Shown here in pieces: positions 1 through 9,619 of a stretch of DNA of 31,295 nucleotides (the first letter of the stretch is position 1; each line of letters opens with the position of its first letter). This stretch comes from Rhizopus sp. PT2906 (taxonomy: Eukaryota; Mucoromycota; Mucoromycetes; Mucorales; Rhizopodaceae). Under the pieces are notes generated by a model. That model was not told the DNA's origin. It was given only the letters and a program-made list of their open reading frames with translations, and did not search any database. Where the stretch lies: NCBI GenBank assembly GCA_025529335.1, contig JAMYHX010000497.1, positions 1 to 31,295 of the forward strand, given 5' to 3'. The position numbers and the translations under genes are program-made.

Positions 1-73
<73 letters not shown>
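1..73. repeat. 73-nt poly-T homopolymer
   Basis: The window opens with an almost pure run of T through position 73. It may be an intron polypyrimidine tract of the gene whose 3' end follows, or a contig-edge or assembly artefact. Nothing else can be read from it. Confidence 0.9.
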
Positions 74-78
<5 letters not shown>

Positions 79-397
79 GTGGTTATTGAAACTGACTTTT
101 ATGTAAAGGTACAATTCAGTTAGTCATCCCGTCTTATTCCAGCCTGGTAGTGTACCTATCAAGAAAGCGATTGCCACACCAACTGAAGATATGACGGATA
201 CTTTGGTTGAAGAGGACACAGATTACGTTGAAGATACACCAGAAGAAGAAGACAGTAGCTTAGATGCCGATATTTCAGATAGCAAGTATATAAAAGAATC
301 TAAAAAGAGAAAGAATGGTAGTTCGCAATCAAGTCAAAGCAAGAAAGCGTCTAGTTCGCAATCAAGCCAAACCAAGAGAGCAAGAAGTAAGAAATAA
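74..397 (+). CDS. 3' end of a basic, probably nuclear protein (partial)
   Basis: This is the end of a gene that begins outside the window. Positions 74-108 read open as FVVIETDFYVK. A possible 34-nt intron (109-142, gtacaa...ttccag) then leads to an exon at 143 that reads PGSVPIKKAIATP and ends at the TAA at 395-397. The tail has an acidic stretch rich in Glu and Asp, followed by a Lys/Arg cluster (KESKKRKNG) and a twice-repeated Ser/Gln unit (SSQSSQ followed by KK or KR), and it ends in ARSKK. The basic clusters look like a nuclear localisation signal. I do not recognise the family. The proposed intron is shorter than the others in this window, so the left boundary is uncertain; the frame from 143 to 397 is firm. 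An AATAAA-like AT-rich stretch follows the stop. Confidence 0.55.
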
Positions 398-803
398 ATA
401 TAATAAACAACTGTGTATTCTATAATACAGCGTGAATATCACGCTTGATTTCATTCTCCATATATTCTCTCAATAACATTACCACCATCATCTATAGTCT
501 GTTTAAACTGTCATTTAAATGCACGTCTCAAAGAGGGAAAAAGCATATATCTTTATCCAATACTTTCATAAACAGGATGTGGAATCCATATAGGCTGTAG
601 AATTGAGCTGAGAGAAATGTTTATGAAAAAGATTGTAAAGAAACAGAACATTTTGGGAAGCTTTAAGGCGTTCCTCTATTGTTACACTGCTCCAATTTGC
701 TCAGACTTGTAATTTGAATAAGCGCGCAATCATTTTAGGTTAAAATCTTGTAACTGTCTCTCTTTTTTTCATTTTTTCATTCTATTTCGTTCTTGACACG
801 AAC
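398..803. other. Intergenic, no gene seen
   Basis: About 400 nt of AT-rich sequence between the 3' end of the first gene and the ABHD12-like start. It should hold the terminator of the former and the promoter of the latter. Pyrimidine-rich sequence lies just before the ATG at 804. I see no RNA gene or repeat. Confidence 0.5.
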
Positions 804-2485
804 ATGTTGAGGTTACTTATTCTGACAACATGTTCAATACTAGCTTTATATACTGTATATTAAGAAAGATATTTAAAAAAAAAAGATGGTTTTGTTTTAA
901 TAAAATATACACCATAGGCTATTGTCATAACACTCTGCTTTGATACACCACAAAGGATGTAATGATGATACAATTGATTGCAAAAATAATTATAACATCT
1001 CTAAAGGCTCATTTTCTTACACTGGGCAAAGCTTCCATTAAATCCTAAATTTGATCAACCGGAATACTATGGGTTTGGACGTAAGGAAGAGAGAGAGAGA
1101 GAGACAGAGAAAAAAGAGTAATAACTTGACGAGATATTTCAGATAATAGAGTCAGGAATTTTAAAATTCAAACATCTGATAATGTGATGATTGGTAATGA
1201 TATCATTATCAAATGAACATCAGACTCACACGTATATCCATAAAGGTGCATGGCATATTTTGCCTACAAAGTATTACGAGAAATATGCGTTGCGAGAAAG
1301 AGAGGGCGATCTAGGTGCCGTCTTTGATGACGCGCTTAAAGAACATGACACGTTTGTTTATTTTCATGGTAACGCACTTCATCGAGCATCGCCATGGAGA
1401 GTGGAATTTTACAAGGTATGGCTTACGAGAGCTTTCGTTATTACTGGCATATATACTTATCGTAAATTAGTCATTGTCATCCAAGTTTAGTCGATCCAAT
1501 ATTATCGCAGTTGATTATAGAGGCTTTGGAGATTCAGGTAAAGAAAAGAAAAGAAAAGAGAAATTATTAACAACTTTTTTTTTTTTTGTAATAGAATCAA
1601 CGCCTAATGAGGCAGGATTGCGGCTCGATGCACAAGCTGTCTTACGCTGGTTGAATGATAGAAAAGGTATATATTTATATAATCATTAAAGTTTGAGTTG
1701 TTTAAAAAATATTTGGTCTATTTATATAGTGTCTAATGATCATATATCACTTATTGGACATTCCTTGGGAACAGGTGTAGCCACAACATTGGCATATGAT
1801 ATGTCAAAAGCTGGTAAGAGTAATAATAACTAAAGAAAAAGAAACTAAGGGAATTACCAAAGGACATCCACCCAAGGCTCTTATTCTACAAGCAGGATAT
1901 ACATCTATTTCAACCCTTGTGTTTGAGTATAATGTCATACCTTATTTATCATTATTAACACCCTTGACATATAATCCTAAATTGCAAGGTAAAGTAGTAA
2001 TGTCATCTGCTTGATTTGAAAATATGAACTTTAAAACTAGATTGGGCTGTATCAAAATTAAATCACAGATTCGATTCGCTGTCCAGAATTCGCGTAAGAA
2101 ATATACCTAAAAAATAGGACACTTCCTAATCCTTCCGCGCGTGTAGCATGTATCATCGCCTATTCTTATCCTATTTGGATCCAAAGATTGGGAAATTCCA
2201 GTTTTGAATTCACACAAACTATTCCATCGAGCTATTCTAGGCGAAAGAGAGTTTGAGGATCTAGAAAGATTTGTCAACAAGACGATAACGCGTACGATTA
2301 TTCCTAATGAAGCCACGATTTATAAGCACCCTCAAAGGATTCATATGGTAGAGGTTCACCATGCGGATCATAACAACTGTAAGTCCAAAGGTACACACGC
2401 ACATATATATATAACATATTTTTTCTCTTTACTAGTGGGTTATTTTGATATGACGTATCAAGCAATTCATGATTTAATAAATTAG
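804..2485 (+). CDS. ABHD12: ABHD12-like alpha/beta-hydrolase (12 exons)
   Basis: Serine hydrolase of the ABHD12 family (lysophospholipid/monoacylglycerol lipases, membrane-anchored). Exons in phase: 804-854, 918-958, 1007-1080, 1143-1193, 1246-1415, 1471-1537, 1595-1666, 1730-1813, 1863-1988, 2041-2093, 2147-2378, 2436-2485; 356 residues. The N-terminus (MLRLLILTTCSILALYTAIV) is a hydrophobic anchor or signal segment, which supports this ATG. Family landmarks are NRVRNFKIQTSDNVMIGAWH, FVYFHGNALHRA, VDYRGFGDSG, nucleophile elbow LIGHSLGTG (Ser about 187), acid PILILFGSKDWEIP (Asp about 277) and a late His in HHADHNN (335 or 338). The order Ser-Asp-His is that of a complete triad. Introns are 48-65 nt. 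The 3' end overlaps the stop codon of the opposing bZIP gene. The family assignment is firm; the substrate is inferred only from the family. Confidence 0.92.
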
Positions 2486-2961
2486 TTTTTTTTATTTATA
2501 CTTTGTGTTAATGCCCTATGCGCCTCAGCCAGCTGATCTTCCAACGCACGTATCCTTTCCTCTAATGATTGGTCTTTGGATTCTAATCCAGATTTTTCTG
2601 ATTCCAATACGGCTACACGAGTTGTTAGAGTTTGATTTTCTGACTCTAAATCAGCTACTCTTTTTTCTAATGTTTCCATCTTTAACATCTTCTTTAACCT
2701 TGATCGACGAGCAGCATCTGTATTCTTTTGTCTCTTGAGGGCTATTTCATCTTCACTTGCGTCAGAAGGTCTCTTTGAATTGAGGGATATATAGTTTGTG
2801 TCTGCAGTATGAATAGGGCGTGGAGCAATGCGAGGTAGTTTAGATGTATAAATAGCAGTGGATAATTCAGATAGTAGCCAATCATCAATCATGGCAGGGG
2901 TAATGGTATCTTGAGCATCAATGGTCGTATATTGTTTAAGCAAGTCTTGAATGTCTGTCAT
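2482..2961 (-). CDS. GCN4/CPC1-type bZIP transcription factor
   Basis: Single-exon DNA-binding protein of 159 residues. The basic region is at residues 75-95 with the invariant bZIP pattern N-x7-R (N80, R88: NTDAARRSR), followed by a leucine zipper and long coiled coil (residues 98 to about 150; heptads through ETLEKRV, DLESEN, TLTTRV, LESE). The spacing and the residues AARRSR resemble the Gcn4/Cpc1 class, which activates amino-acid biosynthesis genes, but the class is inferred from the basic region alone. The N-terminus holds an acidic-hydrophobic activation-like stretch. The reading frame is open upstream to an ATG at 3147, but a TATA-like element at about 3121-3127 lies downstream of that ATG, so I take the ATG at 2961. 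The stop TAA overlaps the stop of the ABHD12-like gene by two bases. Confidence 0.88.
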   Translation of the reverse strand: MTDIQDLLKQYTTIDAQDTITPAMIDDWLLSELSTAIYTSKLPRIAPRPIHTADTNYISLNSKRPSDASEDEIALKRQKNTDAARRSRLKKMLKMETLEKRVADLESENQTLTTRVAVLESEKSGLESKDQSLEERIRALEDQLAEAHRALTQSINKKN

Positions 2962-3118
2962 TTTGATAAATAAGAATGGTTTACAAGGTCGATTCAAGTG
3001 TGAAAGAGAGAGAGAAAGGGGAGTGTTTAATAAAAAGCATTTAAATGTTGTAAGGATATTTAATAGCAACGATCGTAAACCATTCTTGGAAAAAGAAAAA
3101 GAAAAAGACGAAAAGGGC

Positions 3119-3164
3119 TTTTTTATAGTTTGATAAGGTCTAAACACAGATTAACTCTGATTGG
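3119..3164 (-). promoter_or_regulatory. Putative bZIP promoter: TATA and CCAAT boxes
   Basis: Read on the minus strand, CCAAT occurs at 3160-3164 and TATAAAA at about 3121-3127, roughly 160-200 nt before the chosen ATG at 2961. Spacing and orientation fit a core promoter for the bZIP gene. This is motif matching only. Confidence 0.35.
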
Positions 3165-3950
3165 TTACGATAATCTACTGTGCACATGATCACGTAACAA
3201 AATCTTATCTCGGAGAACAAGTACCACCCAGATTAGCCTCTTTTGTTAAACTCATGAATATTTGATGGCGTATAAAAGTGAAGCGATTGTGACTGCGAAT
3301 GGTCTTTTTCTCAAATTGACACTTTCTTTCGTTGTTATTTCTCTTTTTCTGTGTATTTGTTCTACATTGCTTGAATATATCTTGTTTGAGCAAAATGTAT
3401 TCAATTGTTTCAATGAGACAAGATTGTTATTAAGATGACTTTCTATATTTATAATGCAATCAATATGACATCTATTGGGTGATTAGAAAAACTTGTACTA
3501 CAAAGGGGTTGCATATAAATAGTGACTTTTTATTTCTTATAATAAATTGAATAAATTTATCTTTATTCTTTTCTTTTGTTTACGCCTCGTCCATTTCCAA
3601 TCAACAATTAGTTGACCACCGCAGAAGATGAGAGACTTGCAAAAATGATGAGCATATCAGTCTTTTATTTAATGATCCAATTCTGCGCACAAAGATAAGG
3701 CTTCACTCCTTGTTTTGGCATGTAGAATATGCTTTCTGAATATGACAACGGTTCAACATGATGTGATCCAGATCTTCGTTCCCGTTTGTATCTTCTGGAT
3801 GAAACGTGTCGTATTCTACGTTGAATAAGAGTCAATAAGCAGTGTCTACATATCAATAGCAATAGTAATTACAAATCCATATAATAAGTGCAACTATCAT
3901 TTTTAATATTTTTATCTTTATTCTTTCAAATAAAAGGGACATAAAGGGCC
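3165..3950. other. Intergenic, no convincing gene
   Basis: About 790 nt. A plus-strand TATA-like element (gtataaaag) lies near 3270, but only very short reading frames follow it. A minus-strand open frame at 3665-3862 has no family resemblance and skewed composition. AT-rich sequence near 3540-3560 and 3900-3935 could hold poly(A) signals. Nothing else is supported. Confidence 0.4.
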
Positions 3951-4696
3951 CTATTGTACTTTCTGTTTGTTTTGGCTACTACAACAAAAATACCGCATAA
4001 CGTTCACATCACTGGCAGCCCTCACTGTGATATTCATATAATTCAGGAGCTGATCAAGCCTTGAACCTTTTAAGAAGCCACCAATGTCCAATTCATCAAA
4101 AGGAAGACAGATATCTTCTTTGCAGAAATAGTAGAATTACGTGGCTTCAGCATGTATATCGTCCCCGTATAGCCTGTATGAAAAAGGCTTAAAGTTACTT
4201 GAGAAGCTACAAAAGTATGAATTAAAGACTTACCAACGATATCCAAGCCTAGTGTCGCAACTGGGGATGCCAAGTGCGGTCCACTGTGACGACATAAGGA
4301 GCATAGGATGCTTTTTTTTCACCCTGATGTTTTTATTCAGTTGAATGATCTCTGTTGATCTATCATCTGCAGCGCTTTTGATCTCGATAGACACGAGCTC
4401 AGCAAGTTGGTTGCTGTTGCTTGTTGTTGTTGTCGTCGATCAGATAAAACACTGTTTTCATACCTAGTCTTCGGCCCATTACACTTTCTTTTAAGCTTCC
4501 AAATTCCGATTCGTTAAGGAGCTTGTCAAATTTGAAAGCATCAGACTCTGTTTCTCCCCTATAGTCAAAATTTTAGCACACGATATGGTTACAAAGCAAC
4601 TGCTGACACATACCTCGCCGCTTTAATACTCGTTCCTCTAAAAGCTGCTTCTAGCATCGGCTTCCAACACATAGTATAGCTTTGTTCTTTGAACAT
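3951..4696 (-). pseudogene. Frameshifted remnant of a Mucorales-type multicopy family
   Basis: Coding-like blocks follow each other on the minus strand but in different frames. From the ATG at 4696: MFKEQSYTMCWKPMLEAAF, then a good intron (donor gtatgtg at about 4612, acceptor tatag near 4560), then ESDAFKFDKLLNESEF. Next come AELVSIEIK and NKNIRV, then a switch of frame at an 8-A tract (about 4311-4318) to GPHLASPVATLGLDIVG. A further intron leads to YTGTIYMLKP, and a second frame switch gives CLPFDELDIGGF and ending LLNYMNITV before a stop at 3951. The pattern 'E/IK ... NKN(I/L)R ... GY(S/T)GxxYML' resembles a multicopy protein family I associate with Mucorales genomes; its function is unknown. 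At least two frame breaks argue for a dead copy, although one break is at a homopolymer and could be a sequencing error. Confidence 0.5.
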
Positions 4697-4973
4697 TTTT
4701 TCACTTTAAGCCCCACAAAAGCTGTAGAATCCACGGGGATACATAAAATGTCCGAAATAGGTCACATGACAGCTATGTACTGTATGCATAATGCAACCAT
4801 TCTTGCCTTTTTTTTTAATTTGATTGTTGTATAATATAATACAAAACAAAGGAGACAGAAAGAAGAGTTACAAAGGAAATGCATGATATATTAATGGGTG
4901 TTCATAAATCTGTTGGTAAACATTGAACAGCTTTTTAGTTTAACAAGATTAATCAAATGAAACAGCAAAGAAT
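4697..4973. other. Gap upstream of both flanking units
   Basis: About 280 nt. Minus-strand sequence just upstream of 4696 (DSTAFVGLKVKK in a shifted frame) may be more of the decayed family copy. The rest, AT-rich with a run of T near 4808, should contain the promoter of the TBC gene. No other feature seen. Confidence 0.35.
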
Positions 4974-6339
4974 ATGCTTCGAATCCAACAGATTGAAAGT
5001 ATATTGAAAGCAATTGCCAATAGAGATTTAGACCAATTAAAGTCATTGTCAAGGCAACCTGGAGGCTTTGTTCATGATTGTCTAAGAAAGATTGTTTGGC
5101 CGATATTACTTCATACTCAACATGGGAATTATGTTGTCGAAAAGGGCAGTGGTGAGTTTACTGTTCAATAATAAGCAAGTTTTTCCCCTTATGATGTGTC
5201 ATTAGAAAAAGATTTGGCTGATCCGGTACAGATTGCAAAGGATGTAGAGAGATCACTCTATTATTATCCTCGAGGTAAACAGTTCAAAAATAGAGCATGT
5301 TGATGAAAACTGACAATCACTAAAAGAATAAAAAAAGATATGCCACCTGTGCTAAAAGAACAAAAGCAGCAAGAACTTCATTGTATGATTGTCGAAATAC
5401 TTTGGAGAAATCCAAATCTGAAATATTATCAAGTAAGTGAGGAACAAAGTATTGATGAGTATTATATGCTTATTTATAATAAGGGATTTCATGATATATG
5501 TACTTGTTTTCTACTTGTCCTTGGTAAAAAGGCAGCTATACCTGCTGCTGAAAATGTTGCCTTGTTCTTTCTAAGGGATGCCATGATGGATTCATTTGAG
5601 CCAGTATCCAAACAGCTTCGATTGATGAGTTCATTAATAGAATATGAGGATGTAGAATTAACAACCTTTTTAGAAAGGTAATAATATAATATAATGAATA
5701 TGACAAGAAACTAATACAGGCATACAGATGTAATGTCATGCCTTATTATGCGCTCAGCTGGATCTTGACTTGGTTTAGCCATGACTTTGAACGATATGAA
5801 AAAATTGTGAGGTTATTTGATTTGTTTATATCAAGTGAAGCTATTATGCCTGTTTATGTAGCAAGTGCAGTAATGTGTGAATGCTGATATCTTTAGCTTG
5901 TATCAATTTACACATTTTATAGATTATTTTATATAGAAGAGATGAAATATTAAAAGCAGATAGAGACATTGTACATTCACTTATCACCCGTATACCACAA
6001 GACATTGATATCGAACTCATCATTCAAAGAGCAATTCAGTTACAAGAAAAATACACTGTATTACAGTTGCAGAAGCAGAGTGGAATATGGTTACATGAAG
6101 AGTAAAGGATGATAACCAAGCAATAGTACAATAATAATAACAACAATACATTTAGATCTGTTATAAACACTTGGCATAAGGATTGGGGTACTTTAAAGTG
6201 GGGAGATGTCCCTGATCATTTACAAGCAAGCAAATATCCAAGCACTCAAGCAAATAAAGAAGAATGGGAAGATGAAATGTTAATAGAATGGACAAAGAGA
6301 AGGAGAACATCTATTATAGATGATCAAGACTTGCTTTAG
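4974..6339 (+). CDS. TBC1D20: TBC1D20-like Rab GTPase-activating protein (7 exons)
   Basis: Rab GAP with a TBC domain, resembling TBC1D20, which acts on Rab1/Rab18 at the ER-Golgi. Exons in phase: 4974-5151, 5206-5274, 5338-5432, 5484-5677, 5728-5869, 5923-6101, 6156-6339; 346 residues. The start is supported by the family-like N-terminus leading to CLRKIVWPILL. Both catalytic fingers are visible: the arginine finger in IAKDVERS (I69-x-x-D72-x-x-R75) and the glutamine finger YYQ (residues 112-114), with an intron directly after the Gln codon, followed by GFHDIC. Further landmarks are MPYYALSWILTWFSHDF, IMPVYVASA, ILYRRDEIL and the late RIPQDID typical of TBC1D20. No C-terminal membrane segment is visible, unlike the human protein; the C-terminus is charged (EWTKRRRTS). 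Assignment to the TBC1D20 branch rests on overall pattern, the TBC fold on motifs. Confidence 0.9.
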
Positions 6340-6917
6340 TCACTATTTATTAAAAAAAAAAAAAAACTATTATTGGCCTACACATACTTTCAGTTTTCTC
6401 TTTCTAAAAGACGATCACACATTGCTCTTTATAGTATGGTGCATATCACCTATAAACTGTTCAAAACTTACAGGATTTTACTGGTAATACAGATATTCCA
6501 TATAAATGTCCATATAACACTAGGGATGAAAGGATAAGTTTTGTCATCAATGACAAACACGTATGTTATTATGGTCAATAGCATTTACTAAGGAAATTCT
6601 TATAAGAATTACAGTCATAAATACATTTCTTATATGAACCACTGTGATAATATAAAAGTAGTAATAGACAATAAGATACAGTAAGACTGAATTGATTCTT
6701 TTATTGATAACGAGTGGTTCTTATTTAAGTTTACTGTGGGATTATAGCTGACGTGCTTTTAGTAGTTGTTCTGGGATAGAGTAGCTTAACTAAGGGTTTC
6801 CTAGTTTTTACTACTGTGACATCTGAATCAAGAAATGATATGTATTAGTAAAGTGTTAATTAAGGGCACTTTTCTTAGTTTCAATAAGCGTAAATTATGT
6901 TCGGATACGACATTCGA

Positions 6918-6954
6918 TTTACATTATTTAGCCTATTTCTGGTGCATGTAGTGT
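6918..6954 (+). repeat. Short dispersed repeat, copy C
   Basis: The segment tttacattatttagcctat, followed by ttctggtg and catgtagtgtt, recurs at 27891-27940. Its second half also recurs at about 14993-15021. The copy here has one ttctggtg unit where the other two have two. Identity is nearly complete over the shared block. Confidence 0.7.
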
Positions 6955-7030
6955 TGGCCTAAGTAGTTTAATAGCTTATCAATCAAAAGAATTAAGCTGC
7001 TTGGCATTGTAGAGCTAGGATAGGAAACCG

Positions 7031-7052
7031 AAATCGACAATGTTGTCGATTT
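7031..7052. repeat. Perfect 10-bp-arm palindrome
   Basis: Arms aaatcgacaa and ttgtcgattt flank a 2-nt centre. It lies about 150 nt before the ClpP ATG. It could be a dimeric protein-binding site or chance; nothing tells which. Confidence 0.5.
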
Positions 7053-7197
7053 GTTTTTCTTGGAAGCTGCTTAAAAGACGTCAATAAACTAGAGTACCTT
7101 TATTTGCTTTAAAGTGCCTCTTGATTCAGACACAACAAATAAAAAATACGCTAATTTTTGGTGCGATTTTATCTTTTCATTTACAAATAAAGAAAAC

Positions 7198-8292
7198 ATG
7201 CTGACACACTTGATCAAGAAGAATCCATTCGTCATAAGAAGAGTAAAATATATATATTTATAAAGAGTGCATAGATAGCAATATTTATTTTGTTAGTCCT
7301 TTCATAACATCATTGGCTCTTGGTCAGAATCACCTTCAGCACAAGCACTCATTCCTATGGTCATTGAACAAACAGTAATTCTACTATTAACAACAAGAAA
7401 AGAGAATAGATTCATGACATATTATAGGGACGAGGTGAACGATCGTTTGATATCTTTTCGAGATTATTAAAGGAACGCATCATTTGCTTAAATGGACCTG
7501 TAAATGTCAACATAACCTTTTTTTTCCCTGTCACTTATATGGATACATAGGTTACTGATAATGTAGCTGCTGTCATTGTTGCTCAACTCTTGTTTTTGGA
7601 AGCAGAGAACCCCGAAAAACAGATCAGTTTGTATATCAATTCACCAGGTGGAAGTGTTACTGCGGGTATGGCTATTTATGATACAGTAAGTTGAATGATT
7701 ACGCAATAGTTCAAAACCATAACATTTGATGTGTATAGATGCAGGCAAGTGAATATAGATTTTCCCTTGAAAGATGTTGAACTAGAATTGATGGATATAG
7801 TAAATAGTATATTCAATCTCCTGTCTCTACATTATGTAATGGTCAAGCATGCTCAATGGGATCACTTTTACTCACCGCAGGTACACACACTATACATTAG
7901 TAAAAAGATGTATAATAATAGTCCATGTTTTTAGGTGAGGCTGGTAAACGTTTTGCTCTACCTAATGCTTCCATCATGATTCATCAACCCTCAGGTGGAG
8001 CTGCTGGTCAAGCTTCGGATATTGCTATTCATGCACGTGAAATACTCCGAGTAAGAGAAAGGTTAAACAGAATATACCAAAAGCACACTGGTATTCGTGA
8101 ACTTGAGACGATAGGTAATAAGAAAAATAATAAAGCTGCATTTGTTGCTAACAAGCGAGTCATTCTTTAGAGAAAATGATGGAGCGCGACTATTTCATGA
8201 CAGCTGAAGAAGCCGTCAATTTCGGTTTGATTGACAAAGTTCTCGAAAAACGTATTACACCAGATTCGAAACCAAATGATAATAAAAAATAA
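7198..8292 (+). CDS. CLPP: Mitochondrial ClpP protease subunit (8 exons)
   Basis: Proteolytic subunit of the ClpXP protease of the mitochondrial matrix. Exons in phase: 7198-7242, 7297-7374, 7428-7499, 7551-7685, 7739-7744, 7808-7880, 7935-8114, 8171-8292; 236 residues. The N-terminus (MLTHLIKKNPFVIRRSFHN) is basic and lacks acidic residues, as in a mitochondrial presequence. The catalytic triad is complete: Ser128 in ACSMGS, His153 in MIHQPSGG, Asp203 in ERDYFM. Other signatures are ERIICLNGPV, LYINSPGGSVTAGMAIYDT and FGLIDKVLEKR. The conserved block YDTMQYIQSP can be read only if the Met-Gln codons form a separate 6-nt exon (7739-7744) followed by an intron starting GC. The stop is 10 bp from the stop of the convergent IDH1 gene. 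Confidence 0.96.
7739..7744 (+). other. CLPP: 6-nt ClpP microexon with GC-AG intron downstream
   Basis: The exon ATGCAG (Met-Gln) is bounded by the acceptor gtgtatag (ending 7738) and the donor AG|gcaagt at 7745. The next acceptor, aaatag, ends at 7807. AG|GCAAGT is the consensus form of GC donors. Inclusion restores the invariant ClpP sequence DTMQYIQ; skipping it would keep frame but delete two conserved residues. Confidence 0.85.
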
Positions 8293-8302
8293 TATGTATT
8301 TT

Positions 8303-9619
8303 TTACAAGGATGAAATGACAGCATCTGTAAATTGACTTGTGCTAGCATTACCACCCATATCACGCGTCAACACTTTGCCTTGTTGAATAGTATTGTAGA
8401 CTGCATTGGAGATACGATTGGCTTGTTCAAGTAAACCCAAGTGTCTGAGCATCATCACTGAACTAAGAATCATGGCAGTGGGATTTGCAACATTACTTCC
8501 TCCAATATCCTGCCCGACATGGCGACAGCCCTATCATCATTTCTTTTTTTAGTTCGCTTCTCTCGTTTTGTTTGTTTGTAAACTTACAGGTTCAAAAACA
8601 GCATATTCTCTTCCAATACTTGTACCAGGAATAAGACCGGGTCCACCAATCAAACCAGCGCCTACATTAGATAAGATATTTCCATAAAGATTAGGCAAAA
8701 CAACAACATCAAATTGCTGTGGACGAGAGACGAGCTGCATAGATGCATTGTCTACAATCATATCATTCAAAGCAATACCCGTTTCTGCATATTCCTTTTC
8801 CCAAATATCTTTGACCGTCTTCAAGAATAATCCATCACCCAATTTCCTATTTGTTATCAGAACACAAACGCTGGGCGTGTGTATGTACAAAGAGAACTTA
8901 CATGATGTTTGCTTTGTGTACAACAGTTACCTTCTTGCGATTGTTTTTTAAAGCAAAATCAAAGGCAAAACGAGCGATACGTTCTGTTTTGCGGCGAGTC
9001 ACAATCTTCAAGGACTCGACCACGCCTGGATGGGACTGATGCTCCAACCCAGAGTATTCACCTTCTGTATTTTCACGAATGATGGCAAGATCAACATTAC
9101 TAAATCGTGATTTAACGCCAGGCATGTTCTTAACAAGTGAGATGGAGGCATAGATATCCAAATCCTTTCTCAAGGAGACATTGATAGAAGCATGACCGAG
9201 TTTTGAAATGGGCGTATATAAAATCCCTTTCAAGCCAACCTTGTTACGGCGCAGAGAAGCAAGTGCTTCTTGCAATAAGCCATCATAGTCTGGAGTATGA
9301 CCAGAGAGGTTAAATTGTTCCCATTCAACTGGTACATTGGCAGCTGTAAAGACAGACTTGACAGACTCGGAGAGTTCTTCTCCAACACCATCACCTGGAA
9401 TTAACGTCACCTTATGCGATACCTGTTCAAAGAATTAGTGGTGTCCTAGAGTACTAACATCGTGTCTTACTGTAGCAGTAGCAAAACCTCTTATCAAGCC
9501 CTAACATATAAAGAAAGCCAAAATAGTTAATATCAACTAGTTACATCAAAGCAAAGATAAAAGTATATTACACTTTTAAGAACAGGCTTAGGAAAAGTTA
9601 AGCAATGTCTCAACATCAT
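8303..9619 (-). CDS. IDH1: NAD-isocitrate dehydrogenase subunit 1, mitochondrial (5 exons)
   Basis: Regulatory-type subunit of the NAD+-dependent isocitrate dehydrogenase of the citric acid cycle. Exons in transcript order: 9619-9572, 9500-9471 (only 30 nt), 9422-8902, 8846-8588, 8530-8303; 361 residues. The first two exons encode a basic presequence (MMLRHCLTFPKPVLKS, GLIRGFATAT). The core begins KVTLIPGDGVGEELS; then come AIIRENTEGEYSGLEHQ, RIARFAFDFA, VTVVHKANIMKLGDG, VLPNLYGNILSNVGAGLIGG, PGLIPGTSIGREYAVFEP and the ending DMGGNASTSQFTDAVISSL. In NLYGNILSN the position that is Asp in catalytic Idh2-type subunits is Asn, and GGPGLIPG is the Idh1-type loop, so I assign the regulatory subunit. 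Overlapping transcripts with ClpP are expected. Confidence 0.95.

Larger units (their letters stand above)
6340..7197. other. Intergenic region with short repeat and palindrome
   Basis: About 860 nt without a gene. It holds a poly-A tract at 6351-6366, a copy of a short dispersed repeat (6918-6954) and a perfect 22-nt palindrome (7031-7052). The pyrimidine-rich, AT-rich end should hold the ClpP promoter. No RNA gene recognised. Confidence 0.5.

Noticed and set aside
1088..1112. GA-dinucleotide repeat
   Set aside because: A simple repeat inside an intron of the ABHD12-like gene; no separate meaning.
3665..3862. 65-codon minus-strand frame rich in Arg
   Set aside because: No recognisable motif and no flanking exon; probably chance.
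7731..7934. 67-codon plus-strand frame across ClpP introns
   Set aside because: It runs through the GC-AG intron and an out-of-frame exon; the spliced ClpP model explains the region.
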